Part shown: positions 48,417-57,886 of the stretch, piece after piece
Layout: each line of letters opens with the position of its first letter
Numbering within the stretch: the stretch's first letter is position 1
Assembly: GCF_018294505.1 (NCBI RefSeq)
Contig: NC_057813.1
Span: 316,637,077-316,701,076, forward strand
Reading direction: 5' to 3'
DNA from: Triticum aestivum
Lineage: Eukaryota; Streptophyta; Magnoliopsida; Poales; Poaceae
Length of the DNA stretch: 64,000 bases
Notes under the pieces: generated by a model
What the model was told of the DNA's origin: nothing
The model's database searches: none
Seen by the model: the letters and a program-made list of their open reading frames with translations, nothing else
Translations under genes and position numbers: made by a program

Positions 48417-48641
48417 GGAGCCCCTGGGCATGGGCCACATGTAAGCACAAAGCGTAGTTGGTCCAGGCCCAAAGCAGTATGCGGGCACGCGTGGCAGGGT
48501 TTTAACCGCTGTAAAATCTTCGCTAGTTGCACTTCCCCACGACCCGTATCGAGTGCCTGACATGGGGGTCGTGCGTGGAACGGCCGCAGCACACCTGTGT
48601 CACCCTGCAGTAAATGGTAAAGAGGCGGCCCGCGCCTTCCC

Positions 48642-48649
48642 CATAAAAA
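48642..48649 (+). promoter_or_regulatory. Putative TATA box for the antisense gene of T
   Basis: CATAAAAA in a GC-rich region 170 bases upstream of the ATG at 48812, on the plus strand. Spacing suits a plant promoter with a ~140-base leader. Inferred from motif only. Confidence 0.4.
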
Positions 48650-48811
48650 GAGAAATCCGCAGGGGCGCTGCTCATTTACCCTCTATGTCCTTTCCAATCT
48701 AGGAACCGTCACTCCCCCCCCTCTTCCTCGAGCGCAAAACCAGAGCTTCTCGCCTCTGCTTCGCCGTCGTGCTTTCACTATTTCTTGACCCCTCGCCTCT
48801 TCTCAGCTGCC

Positions 48812-50358
48812 ATGGCGCCCAAGGCAAGCAAAGGCAAGGGAGCGGCCAAGGCTGCTGCGGGGAAGGAAGTGCCAGAGAACAAGCTCGTGAAGCTGCGGAA
48901 GAAGCACGCCCTCTTTGTCTTGATGGTCGACGCGCTCACCCTCAGGGAGAAATTCAAGCCCCTGTGGGGGAGAGAGACGTCGGGCCATCCTGCCACGAAA
49001 ATCATTCCTGCTCGCTTCGCCAAGCCCGGGTCAGATAAAGACCCTTTCTTCGTCGATTACTTCTCCTGCGGACTCTGCCCCCCTTTCTCCGACTTCTTCA
49101 ATGACATCATGTACACCTAAGGCTTCCATCTTTTGGATTTTACGCCGAATGTCGTGGCATGCATGGCCTTGTTCACCCATCTTTGCGAGGGCTTCGCCGG
49201 GGTGCACCACAACACGGCGCTCTTCCACCACTACTTCGTTCCTCGCATCTAGATGGGGGGCCCATCTCCGACTGTGTCACTTGGATCCAAGGGCTCAGAG
49301 CAAGGGCGTGTACCTGGAGGGTTCTACAAAGGACAAGTGGGATGAATGGCGGGGTCGGTGGTGTTGGATCGAGGAGAAGGATCCGTAGGAGTTCTGCCAG
49401 GTCCATCGGAAGCCGCCGATCTACGGCAACAACTGGGGCAAGCTCGATGTCGACGACGGGAAGCTCACGATCGCCACCACCAGGATCCATCACCTCACTT
49501 CAGCTAGGCTCACGCTCGAGATGATCAGGGCTGATTTCATCCACCGCCACATTGCTCCCCTGCACAACAAGGGGAGACCATCCTGGGACTACAATAATGT
49601 CCCCTGCCAACGGCTCTTTTAGCTCATGGTTGACGAGACCGGCAAGGCCGAGAAGTCCGGCAAGGCCGCCAAGACCGGCAAGGTGGACAAGCTATTCAAT
49701 TTGCCAGCGGGGGTGGTCCCGTTAAGCAATAACTCTTGCATGACCGCCATCATCGCCATGATGCAGGCGTTCAACGCGCACGGCCTCGACTCGACCTGGG
49801 TCGAGCCAGAAGCAGAGATAGTGCAGAAGTTCTTTGACAATTTGTTAGAGGGGTACATCTATGACGAGCCGCGGCTCATCTTCCCCACTACTGAGGAAGA
49901 GATGGAGTACCTCGCCACCAGGTTGGAGGAGGCGGCACTTGTCGAGGACGCCGGCAGCCTTGGCACCATGGAGGACGAGGCCAAGGAGGCTGAAGAGGAG
50001 AGGAAGCTTGCCCAATGGGCGGAGTCTGCCTGGGGGCCCAGCGGCACCGATGGCGGGGTTCCCCCGGTCGAAGAAATGGCCAAGGAGGCCGAGGAGACGG
50101 CCGAGGAGGGATCCAACACGGACGAGCCGTCTGCCCCGAAGAAGAATCGGGTCCTGCGGCGGGTCAGCTTCGGCGAGCCAGTCTGGCCCAGCAAGGCCAT
50201 GTAGCGACAAGGGGCCCAGGCACAACCCATGTTCCAGATGAGGTGCGCGGCTGCGGCAGCAGAGAAGGAAGTCGCGGCGGCAAAGAAAGCCATCGCCACC
50301 GCCTCCTCCTCGACCAAGCGGTCCAGGAATCTATCTCCTCCTCCTCCCATCATGGACG

Positions 50359-50390
<32 letters not shown>

Positions 50391-50459
50391 GTGACCGAAT
50401 TCGACCTTGGGTCTTTCAGCCTGAAGAGGAAGAGGATGACAGAAGAGGAGGATGAGTAA
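48812..50459 (+). pseudogene. Transposase_28-like ('putative gypsy type transposon') protein, decayed
   Basis: The start is ATG at 48812 in a gccATGGcg context (MAPKASKGKG). Residues 45-160 match the layout of the Transposase_28 family: FFVDYFSCGLCPPFSDFFND, then LLDFTPNVVACMALFTHLCEGF, then HHNTALFHHYF. In-frame stops are at 49118 (TAA) and 49250 (TAG). After a frameshift between about 49255 and 49330 the frame stays open to 50459 except for TAGs at 49386, 49620 and 50202. It carries KWDEWRGRWCWIEE, a Glu/Ala-rich coiled-coil-like part (49890-50120) and a polyproline segment encoded by a 28-C run. A GTAAGC splice donor ends the exon at 50455. Family function is unknown; such proteins occur as extra ORFs in plant Gypsy elements. 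Confidence 0.6.
50359..50386. repeat. Homopolymer of 28 C
   Basis: C28 followed by TCCGG; it encodes Pro in the T gene frame. The minus strand is G28, able to form quadruplexes. Length is likely variable or uncertain in assembly. Confidence 0.85.
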
Positions 50460-50533
50460 GCACTTTGCCTCCCCATCCATTCTATGATTCTTTATCTGGA
50501 TTCTCTTGTCTTGACTTGATCTTGTCTTTGTAG
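50456..50533 (+). other. Probable intron 1 of the T antisense gene
   Basis: GTAAGC...TTTGTAG, 78 bases, T-rich before the acceptor. Follows the last codons of the long exon. Confidence 0.5.
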
Positions 50534-50678
50534 GGATACAGAGACACTAGCTTAGAGGGTGGCAAAGAGAGCCAGGGCCCTGACGAGTGACGAGCCCTGG
50601 CAAGCACTTCACATGCGCCGGGGGTGATCTTCATCAGCCCGGAGACCAGCCTAGCGCACCCCCACCCCAGCCCCTAGC

Positions 50679-50753
50679 GTAAGTTCGTTACTTATTTCTC
50701 ACGGGCGGGAATTGGAGTGCGTATCCTTATTGCTAACCTTGCCGGATTCGCAG
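50679..50753 (+). other. Probable intron 2 of the T antisense gene
   Basis: GTAAGTTCG...GATTCGCAG, 75 bases, with canonical plant donor and acceptor. A further acceptor-like TCTCCAG lies at 51065-51071 before the next coding stretch. Confidence 0.5.
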
Positions 50754-51078
50754 GAGGAGAGCAACAGCAGGAGGATCCACTAAGGGCCACCCCTGACATG
50801 CTACCCCCGTCAACCACGCCAACCAGAGGGGTGTCCCCGGCAAGGCCATCCACCGATGAGCCCACGCGCATGGAGGAAGAGGTGGTGGGAACAGGTGCTG
50901 GTGACCCCGTCCCGATAATGGATGTTGCTAGGGAGGGAGACGCTTCCTCTCCACTTGTCACAATTAAGCTGTTCGCCTCTCGCCCCTTGCCACCTTTGCC
51001 ATGATTTTCTTTCTTTTCTTCGTCTTGAACTTTGGTTTTGGCCCTGCCTTAGTCTCTCTTTTGGTCTCCAGATCCTCC

Positions 51079-51488
51079 CTGATGGACCAGGCGGACGTCA
51101 ATTCTGCGATCGAGGAGACCACCAAGGATGCCGAGGCTGAGGCCACCAATATTGTCACCGAGGAGGCCGCCAAGGGCTCTGCCGGAGAGGTTGGCAAGGC
51201 CGCTGCCGAGGAGGCCACTACGGGGCCTATCGGGGAGGCCGGCGAGGCCGCCGCTGAGGAGGCCGCCAAGGGGCCTGCCGGGGATGCTGGCAAGGCTGCT
51301 GCTGAGGAGGCCACCACTGGGCCTACCGAGGAGGCCGCCAAGGCGCCTGCCGGGGAGGAGGTGGTCGACAACCAACCCTCTTCCTCCTTAGCCCCTGCCC
51401 CGAGCAAGTATTTGAAGGTGGGTGACTATCTGTTCGTCAGCCTCCCAAGGACGGAAAGCACCGGAGCGCTAGCCGAAGGGGAGGTTTT
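51079..51488 (+). pseudogene. Repetitive acidic Ala/Glu/Gly exon of the T gene
   Basis: The open frame starts MDQADVNSAIEETTKDAEAE. Three full 16-residue repeats (51160-51207, 51208-51255, 51256-51303) follow the pattern E-E-A-A/T-K/T-G-P/S-x-G-E/D-x-G-K/E-A-A-A, with a partial fourth. A hydrophobic stretch (VGDYLFVSLP) follows and the frame runs on into the X 3' LTR at 51489. Probably a low-complexity linker domain. The frame's continuation into the LTR may be a fusion. Confidence 0.5.
51160..51303 (+). repeat. 48-bp tandem repeat (three units plus partial)
   Basis: Each unit begins gaggaggcc and encodes 16 residues; units differ by a few substitutions and keep the reading frame. Confidence 0.8.
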
Positions 51489-51786
51489 TGACGACGATAC
51501 CATTGTTACAGCCACAGCCCCTGCTATAATACATACTGGACCAATTACTAGAGCTCGCGCACGCCAATTAAATTACCAGGTACTTTCATTTCTAGGTGAT
51601 GATTCTAATGTTCATGAGAATATCATGCTGCCTAAATTGGATACATTTGTTTTTCTTACAAATGAAGGGCCTAGCTTGAAGAAGGATGAACATTGGAGCA
51701 AGAACAAGCATGGAGATGATGGCATGCACAAGGGGAACAAGAACAGAGTTTCAAGTGATGAGTTCGGGACTATGAAGCCACCGTAA
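51489..51786 (+). CDS. Gypsy polyprotein C-terminal tail encoded in the X 3' LTR
   Basis: An open stretch of 99 codons to the TAA at 51784-51786, without its own start. It contains HTGPITRARARQLNYQ and a charged tail ending EFGTMKPP. The GP(I/M)TRARA motif is also encoded near the start of the E2 and E3 LTRs. In plant Gypsy polyproteins this motif lies at the extreme C terminus after integrase. The frame is fused to the T exon upstream, which is probably accidental. The 5' LTR copy has small deletions that break it. Confidence 0.55.
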
Positions 51787-52387
51787 TGAGTGTAAGAAGG
51801 CTTGGATGTAATATACAAGATGCCACCACAAATTTAATCCAAAGGCTATTATAGGTGTTGTGTCACCTTATTATTGGGCCAGGCGCATGTAATTTCTAAA
51901 TACATAAGTACAGGTTGTTTTTAGAGTCCGTATGTGTGGGGAAACAAGAGATAGGGTTGGTTTCGGACCCCTTTTCCAAGGGTCACGAAATTCCCCCTAC
52001 TCCTCCATATATAGAGCCCTTAGGGCATCGTTTAGACTTTGGGACTTGTTTAGTTAAAAGTTAGCCATTGCAACTTCGTGTACTTAGTTTGGGTCCAACG
52101 ACCAGACCAAGACCGCTCTCAGATCCCCACCTTTATTAATACTTCATCTATATTCGCAATATTCAGATTGCACTATCATATTCTTGCTTGTTCTTCGATT
52201 GCATGTAGGAATGGACCTTCGTGGTCAGGCTGATCGTGCTCCCGGCATCGTCAGTAACCTCAGGAGATTGGTTTAGCAATTGCTAAGGCGCAACATCGTG
52301 CATGTTTGTAGTCGGATCATGAAAGTCGACTCCATCAAATCGATAGTTATCATCTCATTGAAAGATCGGGACACCCCGCCTCTATCA
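51489..52387 (+). repeat. X 3' LTR
   Basis: 899 bp, starting TGACGACGATACC and ending CCTCTATCA, followed by target duplication TACAA. A purine-rich gccgaaggggagg just upstream could be the polypurine tract. Visible differences from the 5' LTR include several small indels. Confidence 0.85.
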
Positions 52388-52392
52388 TACAA

Positions 52393-54263
52393 CTAACACC
52401 TCACACAATCTACCTCTAGTGGTGTCTTCTCTTTTACAGGAATTCCAAGATGTTTTCCCCGACGAGCTACCTCCAGGACTACCACCTCTTCGAGGCATTA
52501 AACATCGCATCGACCTCATACCCGGAGCACCCCTTCCTAACAAAGCACCCTACCGCATCAACCCCGAGGAAACAAAGGAGATCCAACGGCAAGCGCAACA
52601 ACTCAACAACAATGGCCATGTAGAGAGAGCTTGAGCCCATGTGTCGTACCGGTAATCCTTGTTCATAAGAAAGACGACACCTATCGCATGTGTTCCGATT
52701 GTTGTCCCATCAAGGCTATCACCGTTAGATATTGTTACCCTATTCCATGCTTAGACAACATGCTAGATGAGCTTAGCGGAGCCACCATTTTCTCTAAGAT
52801 TGATCTTAAGAGTGGCTATTACCAAATCCACATACAAGAAGGTGATGAATGGAAAACCACATTTAAGACCAAATTTGGCTTATATGAATGGCTTGTTATG
52901 CCAATGGGTTTATCTGAAGCACCCGGTACTTTCATGCGAGTTATGCATTTTGTTCTTAGGCCATACATTGGTGTATTTGTTGTGGTCTATTTTGATGATA
53001 TTCTTGTCTTTAGCAAATCCCTCAAAGATCATGTCACCCATCTTAGAACCGTGTTGCAAACCCTTAGGAAAGAGCGCCTTTATGCTAATATGGACAAATG
53101 CCTCTTTGGTGTTGATAAGCTTGTTTTTTGGGTTTCATTGTGTCTTCTAAGGGTGTGCATGTAGATGAATCTAAGATCATTGCTATTAAAACTTGGCCAC
53201 AACCAACCAACTTGCAACAAGTGTGAAGTTTCCTTGGCCTTGCTGGTTTCTATCGTAGATTTGTTAAGGACTTTAGCACCATTGCTTCTCCATTACATGC
53301 TTTGGGTAAGAATAATGCACCTTTTGTTTGGGGGCCATCCCAAGATACCGCATTCAATAAGCTTAAGAATTTGCTTACACATGCTCCTTTGCTTGCATTA
53401 CCCAACTTTGATAAACCATTTGAGATCCATTGTGATGCTAGTGGGAACGGCATAGGAGGTGTGTTAATGCAAGAGAAGGACCCCATAGCTTACTTTAGTG
53501 AGAAACTTTCCGAAGGGCAACTCAATTATCCCATATATGACAAAGAGATTTATGCTTTACTACAAGTTTTGCGTGAGTGGGAACATTATCTCCGCCATGA
53601 ATTCATTATCCATACTGACCATGGAACTCTCAAGTATCTTAAGGGTCAAACTAAGTTGCACAAGCGTCATGCTAAGTGGAGTGAATTCATAGAGTCTTTT
53701 CCTTATGTCATCAAGTACCTTAAGGGCAAAGAGAATGTCGTAGCGGATGCGCTTTCCCGCAAATGCATGCTTGTTACTAAACTAGAATTGAATGTCATTG
53801 GCTTTGAGCACATAAAAGACTTATATGCGCATGATCCTACTTTTGCTATTCCATATGCTAAATGTATGACGCATACATCTTGGGAATGCTATTACATCAA
53901 GGATGATTATCTTATGAGAGCTAACAAACTATGTATCCCCGAGTCTTCTCTTTGTTTGTTACTTTTGCAAGAGGCTCATGGAGGAGGACTAACGCTTCAC
54001 CAACCGAAGCTCGACATGCCGCAAAGCTAAGTCAAAAGCTCAATCCCATGGTCTCAATATGCCACTTCCAATTCCGTATCACCCATGGGAAGATATTAGC
54101 ATGGATTTTGTGCTTGGTTTGCCTAGAACTAGAAATGGCAAAGATTCCGTGTTTGTTGTTATGGACCAATTCTCTAAAATGCTCATTTTATCCCATACAA
54201 CAAGATAGACGATGCTTCACATATTGAAAATCTTTTTTGTAGGGAAATCTTGTCACTCCATGG
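52393..54263 (+). pseudogene. E3 RT, RNase H and partial integrase (resumed)
   Basis: The frame starts in the linker, LLQEFQDVFPDELPPGLPP (52432), with a stop at 52632-52634. The RT palm follows in another frame, with [15 protein letters not shown] and [11 protein letters not shown] (about 52990). After a frameshift near 53125, RNase H is open at 53302-54030 with [27 protein letters not shown] and VVADALSR. The integrase zinc-binding region has lost roughly 100 bases after GGGL, so the two parts meet near 53990. Coding remnants up to CREILSLHG end at 54263. All products are non-functional. Confidence 0.85.
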
Positions 54264-55334
54264 TGTGACAGACTGGTTTTTGCCCTCTTTTCTTTTTCTA
54301 AATTTCATTTGGTTTTGATTTGAATTTTGGAGTTTCAATCATTTCAATTGGACTTAAACACTTGGGCATCACCTTGGCTTTCACACAAGTGGCTCATTTC
54401 TCTCCCTATCCATCATTTCCTCTCTGGTCTACCTCAAAATAATATCATGGATATTTTTCTTAAATGAAAAATATTCATTTTCCTCTCAAAAACCTAACCA
54501 GAAACTTGTGCTCCAAAGCAACCCCAATTTTTCTTGCCCACAAAAAACTGAGAAAACTCACAAAAATCCTTTGAACCCTAAGGCACCTCCCTGAGCAAAA
54601 ATATCACACCACTTTTTGTAATATTTTTGCTACACAAATTATTTTCTGTTCTGGACAGAAATGGTAGTTTCTACAGCAACTACCATTTTACTTGCTCTAA
54701 TGTTGCTGCATTTTCTTCTGCATCACTACCCTCCTAGATGATTGCTAACCACCAAAGCATAGCTCCCAACTCCTAGATGTTTGACCACAGCAAGCTCTCA
54801 AAGTTACTGACCAGTAACTTGCAACAAAGTAAAATCCAGTTAACTGCACCTGAGCTCGACTCAAAGCCTTGGCCCTAACCTAAACACTAAGGACTACACG
54901 CCAGACACGAAAACTGGGGCCAGCCGTGGCTTTACGCTTTACTGCACGCGGTGACCATGCGTGTGCATGATGCCAGCATGCTTGTCGCCGTGCTTTGAGT
55001 GTCGCATAGCGCTCTATTCGGCGCGTGCTCGCTTCCCCGCCTGCCTAAACTCGCCAAACCTCACCACCATCATCATCCCGACTCCATTAACTCCCTCCTG
55101 GCGCTCGCTGATGCCAGAGCTTGCCGCAGCGAGCACAGGTGTGGTCCGGCCAACCCAATAGTGTGATGTGCACTATGTTCATCGCCACCCCCCTCATTCA
55201 TGTGCTCGTCTCCGCCCGTTCACAGTGCCCACGTGAGCTGGGTCGCCTTCCCCCTCGCTCACTGATGTCGTTCGTTGCCGGGCGCAGCGTCCAGGTGTCC
55301 TCCGGCGGAGCCTGAACCCCTCACCCCGCTCGGC

Positions 55335-55341
55335 TATAAAT
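55335..55341 (+). promoter_or_regulatory. TATA box of LTR-S
   Basis: CTATAAATCC follows a GC-rich stretch and precedes a CT-rich leader, the layout of a plant LTR promoter. Confidence 0.5.
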
Positions 55342-57236
55342 CCAGCCCTCCCCAGCCCTCTCGAGCATCCCCGGCTCCACTCGCACACTCCACAAACTCG
55401 TAGGAAGCCGTAGCCCGGCCGGGTAGGCCTCGGGCCGCCGTCCCCGAGCACGATCTTGCTGGTGATCCCCTCTGTCCGTCCTCACCACTCAAGCCCCTCC
55501 CAAGCTCAGGCGACTCTTCCAGGGCCTCCGTCGTGCTTCAGTTGTGTCGTCCGACTCGGTTGGAGCCACTAGGGCAGCCCCTCGTCGCCGTCATCTCCAA
55601 CTCCGGCGACCACGGCCCTCTGCCGCCGCTGGAGAGGCTCATTCCATCGTCGTCCGACCACCCCTAGCTATTCTACGGGTACAGGCAGGTGTGCCTCTCT
55701 CTTTTCTTTCAATCCATCCCTTCAGATCGGGCCAAGTCACCCTCCTCGCCGGCGTGTGCTCCGGCGAAGCCCCGCCGTGCCCTGCTTCTCTCCCTCCCTC
55801 CCTCTCACCTGACTAGCGGGGCCCGCTGTCATCCACTCTAGCCGCAGCCGAAGCAGTACGAGTGGAGGCGCCCCGTGGAGTTTACGCCTTCGACGTCACC
55901 CCCTGTTTTGTTTATATTAATTCAAATTCAAATAATTCCAGAGAGCTTCAAACAGCCACAACTTTTTAACATTAAGTCCAAATGAATTGATTCTTTTTGC
56001 ATTGTGTTTTGTATGAAAATATCTAGCAGCACACCAAAGATGGGATTTTTCTCTGCTGCCTATATTTTCTGGTGAATTTCAGAGTGTTTCTTGATGTTTT
56101 CTTTTTGTGTTTTTGAATTGATTTCAGAAGGTGAAGCTTGTCTTGAGGATCACCAGGAGAAGTGTGACCCTCATCTGCACTAAGGCAAGCCACAACAACA
56201 TTTTCATGGTGCCATTGCAATATTTGTGATTTATTTTTCAACTTGAATGAGTAAATTAGTTCATGCATTTAAATCACCAAGTTAAATAGTTGTTTTCATT
56301 CTGTTGAAAGCTTGATTATGTGGACATGTTGATTTAGTAAGTTAAAAGTTAACTAAGTTAGTTTAAGTTATTATAAGTTATGCTAGATTATGAAGAAATA
56401 ATTTGCTTATGAAAAAGAATTAGTTTGGATAATATTTTCTTGGCTAAGAAAATAATTATGCTAAGATATTGCCATGATTAGTTGCTAAATAAACATGACC
56501 AGAATAGTGCCTTGAGCTTCTGAAAGGTTTGGTTAGTGCTTGATATAGTTGACCCGGTATTGTTCTTATGATTAGTGACGCATGTTACACGAGTGCATTT
56601 GCATGGCATATCATGACACTGGTTATTTTTACTTTAAGTTGAACATGATAATGAATCAACTTGAACATATCGTTGATTGGGTCATGGTGCCACTGAATCA
56701 AGTTTTTCCCAGTGCAACCACATTTGCCTTTATGGGAAGGCATTTATTCGGTCCGTTGTCATGCCTCTGGTCGGTACCTCCAACGAGGGAATGTTATGGG
56801 CGTGCGGTACCCTAGCCCGGTAAGTAGACATAACCTTGTGTGCCCGTTGATGTTGTTATGGTACATTGTCCCCGTTTGGGACCATTTATGTTTTGCCATG
56901 ACGGTGGTTGTTGGTGTCTTTGGTAGACACGGGGCCACCCATGACTTAGCCTAGTGGGGAGTTAGTCGAAGTGGCCGGGAGAGTGTCATGGCAATGGGGG
57001 GGTTCTGTTGGAATGTCGTTGGTCCACCCGAATGGGAGTGCGAGGCCATGGATTCCTTGGTGTGGGTACAGTGCGCTATCTCTGCAAAGTGTATTAAATC
57101 TATCGATAGGCGAGTCCACGGTTACAGACACGCTCGAAAGTAGGTCACACCATGGGTCAACATTTTAATAAATTTTGCACACTAAATTAATAACATGGCA
57201 CTATTGGAAAGAGGATGGTTGAAGAACCATGTTGAC

Positions 57237-57371
57237 GTTGATGACCAAGTTGTTGGTCCGTTTGTGATCCGAGAAGATCACCGTTTGGTTACGAGGTAAC
57301 CCGTTTGATGACCACATTGTTGGTCTGTTTTGTGATCCGAGAGAGATCACCGTTTGGTTACGTGGTAACCT
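57237..57371 (+). repeat. ~67-bp tandem duplication in LTR-S
   Basis: Two adjacent imperfect units, each with gatgacca...gttggtc...gtgatccgag...gatcaccgtttggttacg. Differences are scattered. Confidence 0.75.
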
Positions 57372-57886
57372 GTTGGTAAGCAAGTTCGTGGGACTTGAGG
57401 CACGAGATTTTATTCACTGCAGTCATAGCATGATTTTGCATTGATGATTAAATTGGTTAATATCATGATATTGTTTGTCATTATGTTTATGCTTGTTGTG
57501 AGCTTGCAAGTACATTCGATGTACTGACCTGGCGTGTCATGCCAAATTTCAGGAAAGGTTCGTTGGAACGAAGTGTTGTTCGAGTCTAGATCGTGTTCAC
57601 ATCGGTGTCCCTGTGCTATGGAGTCCCGCTTCGTCGTCGTTCTGCTGCCGCATAGTTGTCATGATCGAGGCCCCCTTTATGTTCATTAAATAATGTACAT
57701 ATTGTTTAGCTGCACCGTGTGTGCCGCTTGGCCTCCTAACTTGTTGTAATATGAACCATGTTCTGCTAGCATCAATAAAGCGGTTGTTTTCTGTACCAAG
57801 ATGTTGTGTGTTGCCAAAAGACATGGTCTCTAGGATGGCAATGCAAGGTAAACCGGTTGCTCTGAGCCGGGGTGCCACAACGCTTG

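Larger units (their letters stand above)
47374..51488 (-). mobile_element. T: LTR plus antisense-ORF end of a Tat-like Gypsy element
   Basis: An LTR with perfectly inverted TGTCGG/CCGACA ends (47374-48416) is followed by a plus-strand gene-like region (48812-51488). The LTR's TATA box points to minus orientation, so the adjoining CAGGGGCTCC (48417-48426, minus strand) would be the polypurine tract and the plus-strand gene is antisense to the element. Tat-lineage Gypsy elements are known to carry an additional antisense ORF between pol and the 3' LTR, some with the Transposase_28 domain, which fits. Pol and the 5' LTR are missing. The flanks gagac and ggagc do not match, so a solo LTR is not supported. 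Confidence 0.6.
32937..52387 (+). mobile_element. X: LTR retrotransposon with ~0.9 kb LTRs and nested insertions
   Basis: LTRs 32937-33837 and 51489-52387 share TGA...CTATCA ends, and the exact 5-bp duplication TACAA lies at 32932-32936 and 52388-52392. A primer-binding site follows the 5' LTR. The interior is leader, LARD-like insertion (34254-46522), more leader, the first codons of gag, then fragment T. X's own protease, RT and integrase are absent. The LTR encodes the TRARAR-type Gypsy polyprotein tail, so X derives from a Gypsy element, but this copy cannot be autonomous. Confidence 0.85.
19882..54263 (+). mobile_element. E3: Ty3/Gypsy element of the E2 family, split by nested insertions
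   Basis: The 5' part (5' LTR 19882-20849, primer-binding site, leader, gag, protease) occupies 19882-24932. The pol part (linker end, RT, RNase H, start of integrase) resumes at 52393-54263. Alignment with E2 shows that the two parts join in the protease-RT linker, with only about ten bases of the family sequence missing. The intervening 27.4 kb is BARE, element X and what X contains. The rest of the integrase and the 3' LTR are missing; E3 stops at 54263 against another LTR-like sequence. Confidence 0.85.
54264..57879 (+). repeat. LTR-S: 3.6 kb LTR-like sequence
   Basis: Starts TGTGACAGACTGG and ends GGGTGCCACA. An AT-rich start, a GC-rich central promoter region with TATAAAT at 55335-55341, and an end region with AGTACATTCGATGTACT (57509-57525) are the layout of a long Gypsy LTR in plus orientation. 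No primer-binding site or interior follows before the CACTA end at 57887. The flanking bases (catgg and acgct) do not match. ORFs of about 60-100 codons inside have no motif. Confidence 0.6.

Noticed and set aside
49859..50476. Minus-strand ORF of 205 codons
   Set aside because: A shadow of the Glu/Ala- and Pro-rich plus-strand frame of the T gene; composed of Ser/Ala/Gly runs with no motif.
54900..55820. GC-rich region with TATA box resembling a host gene promoter and first exon
   Set aside because: It lies in the middle of a 3.6 kb LTR-like sequence with TGTG...CACA ends and has no long coding frame; an LTR promoter explains it.
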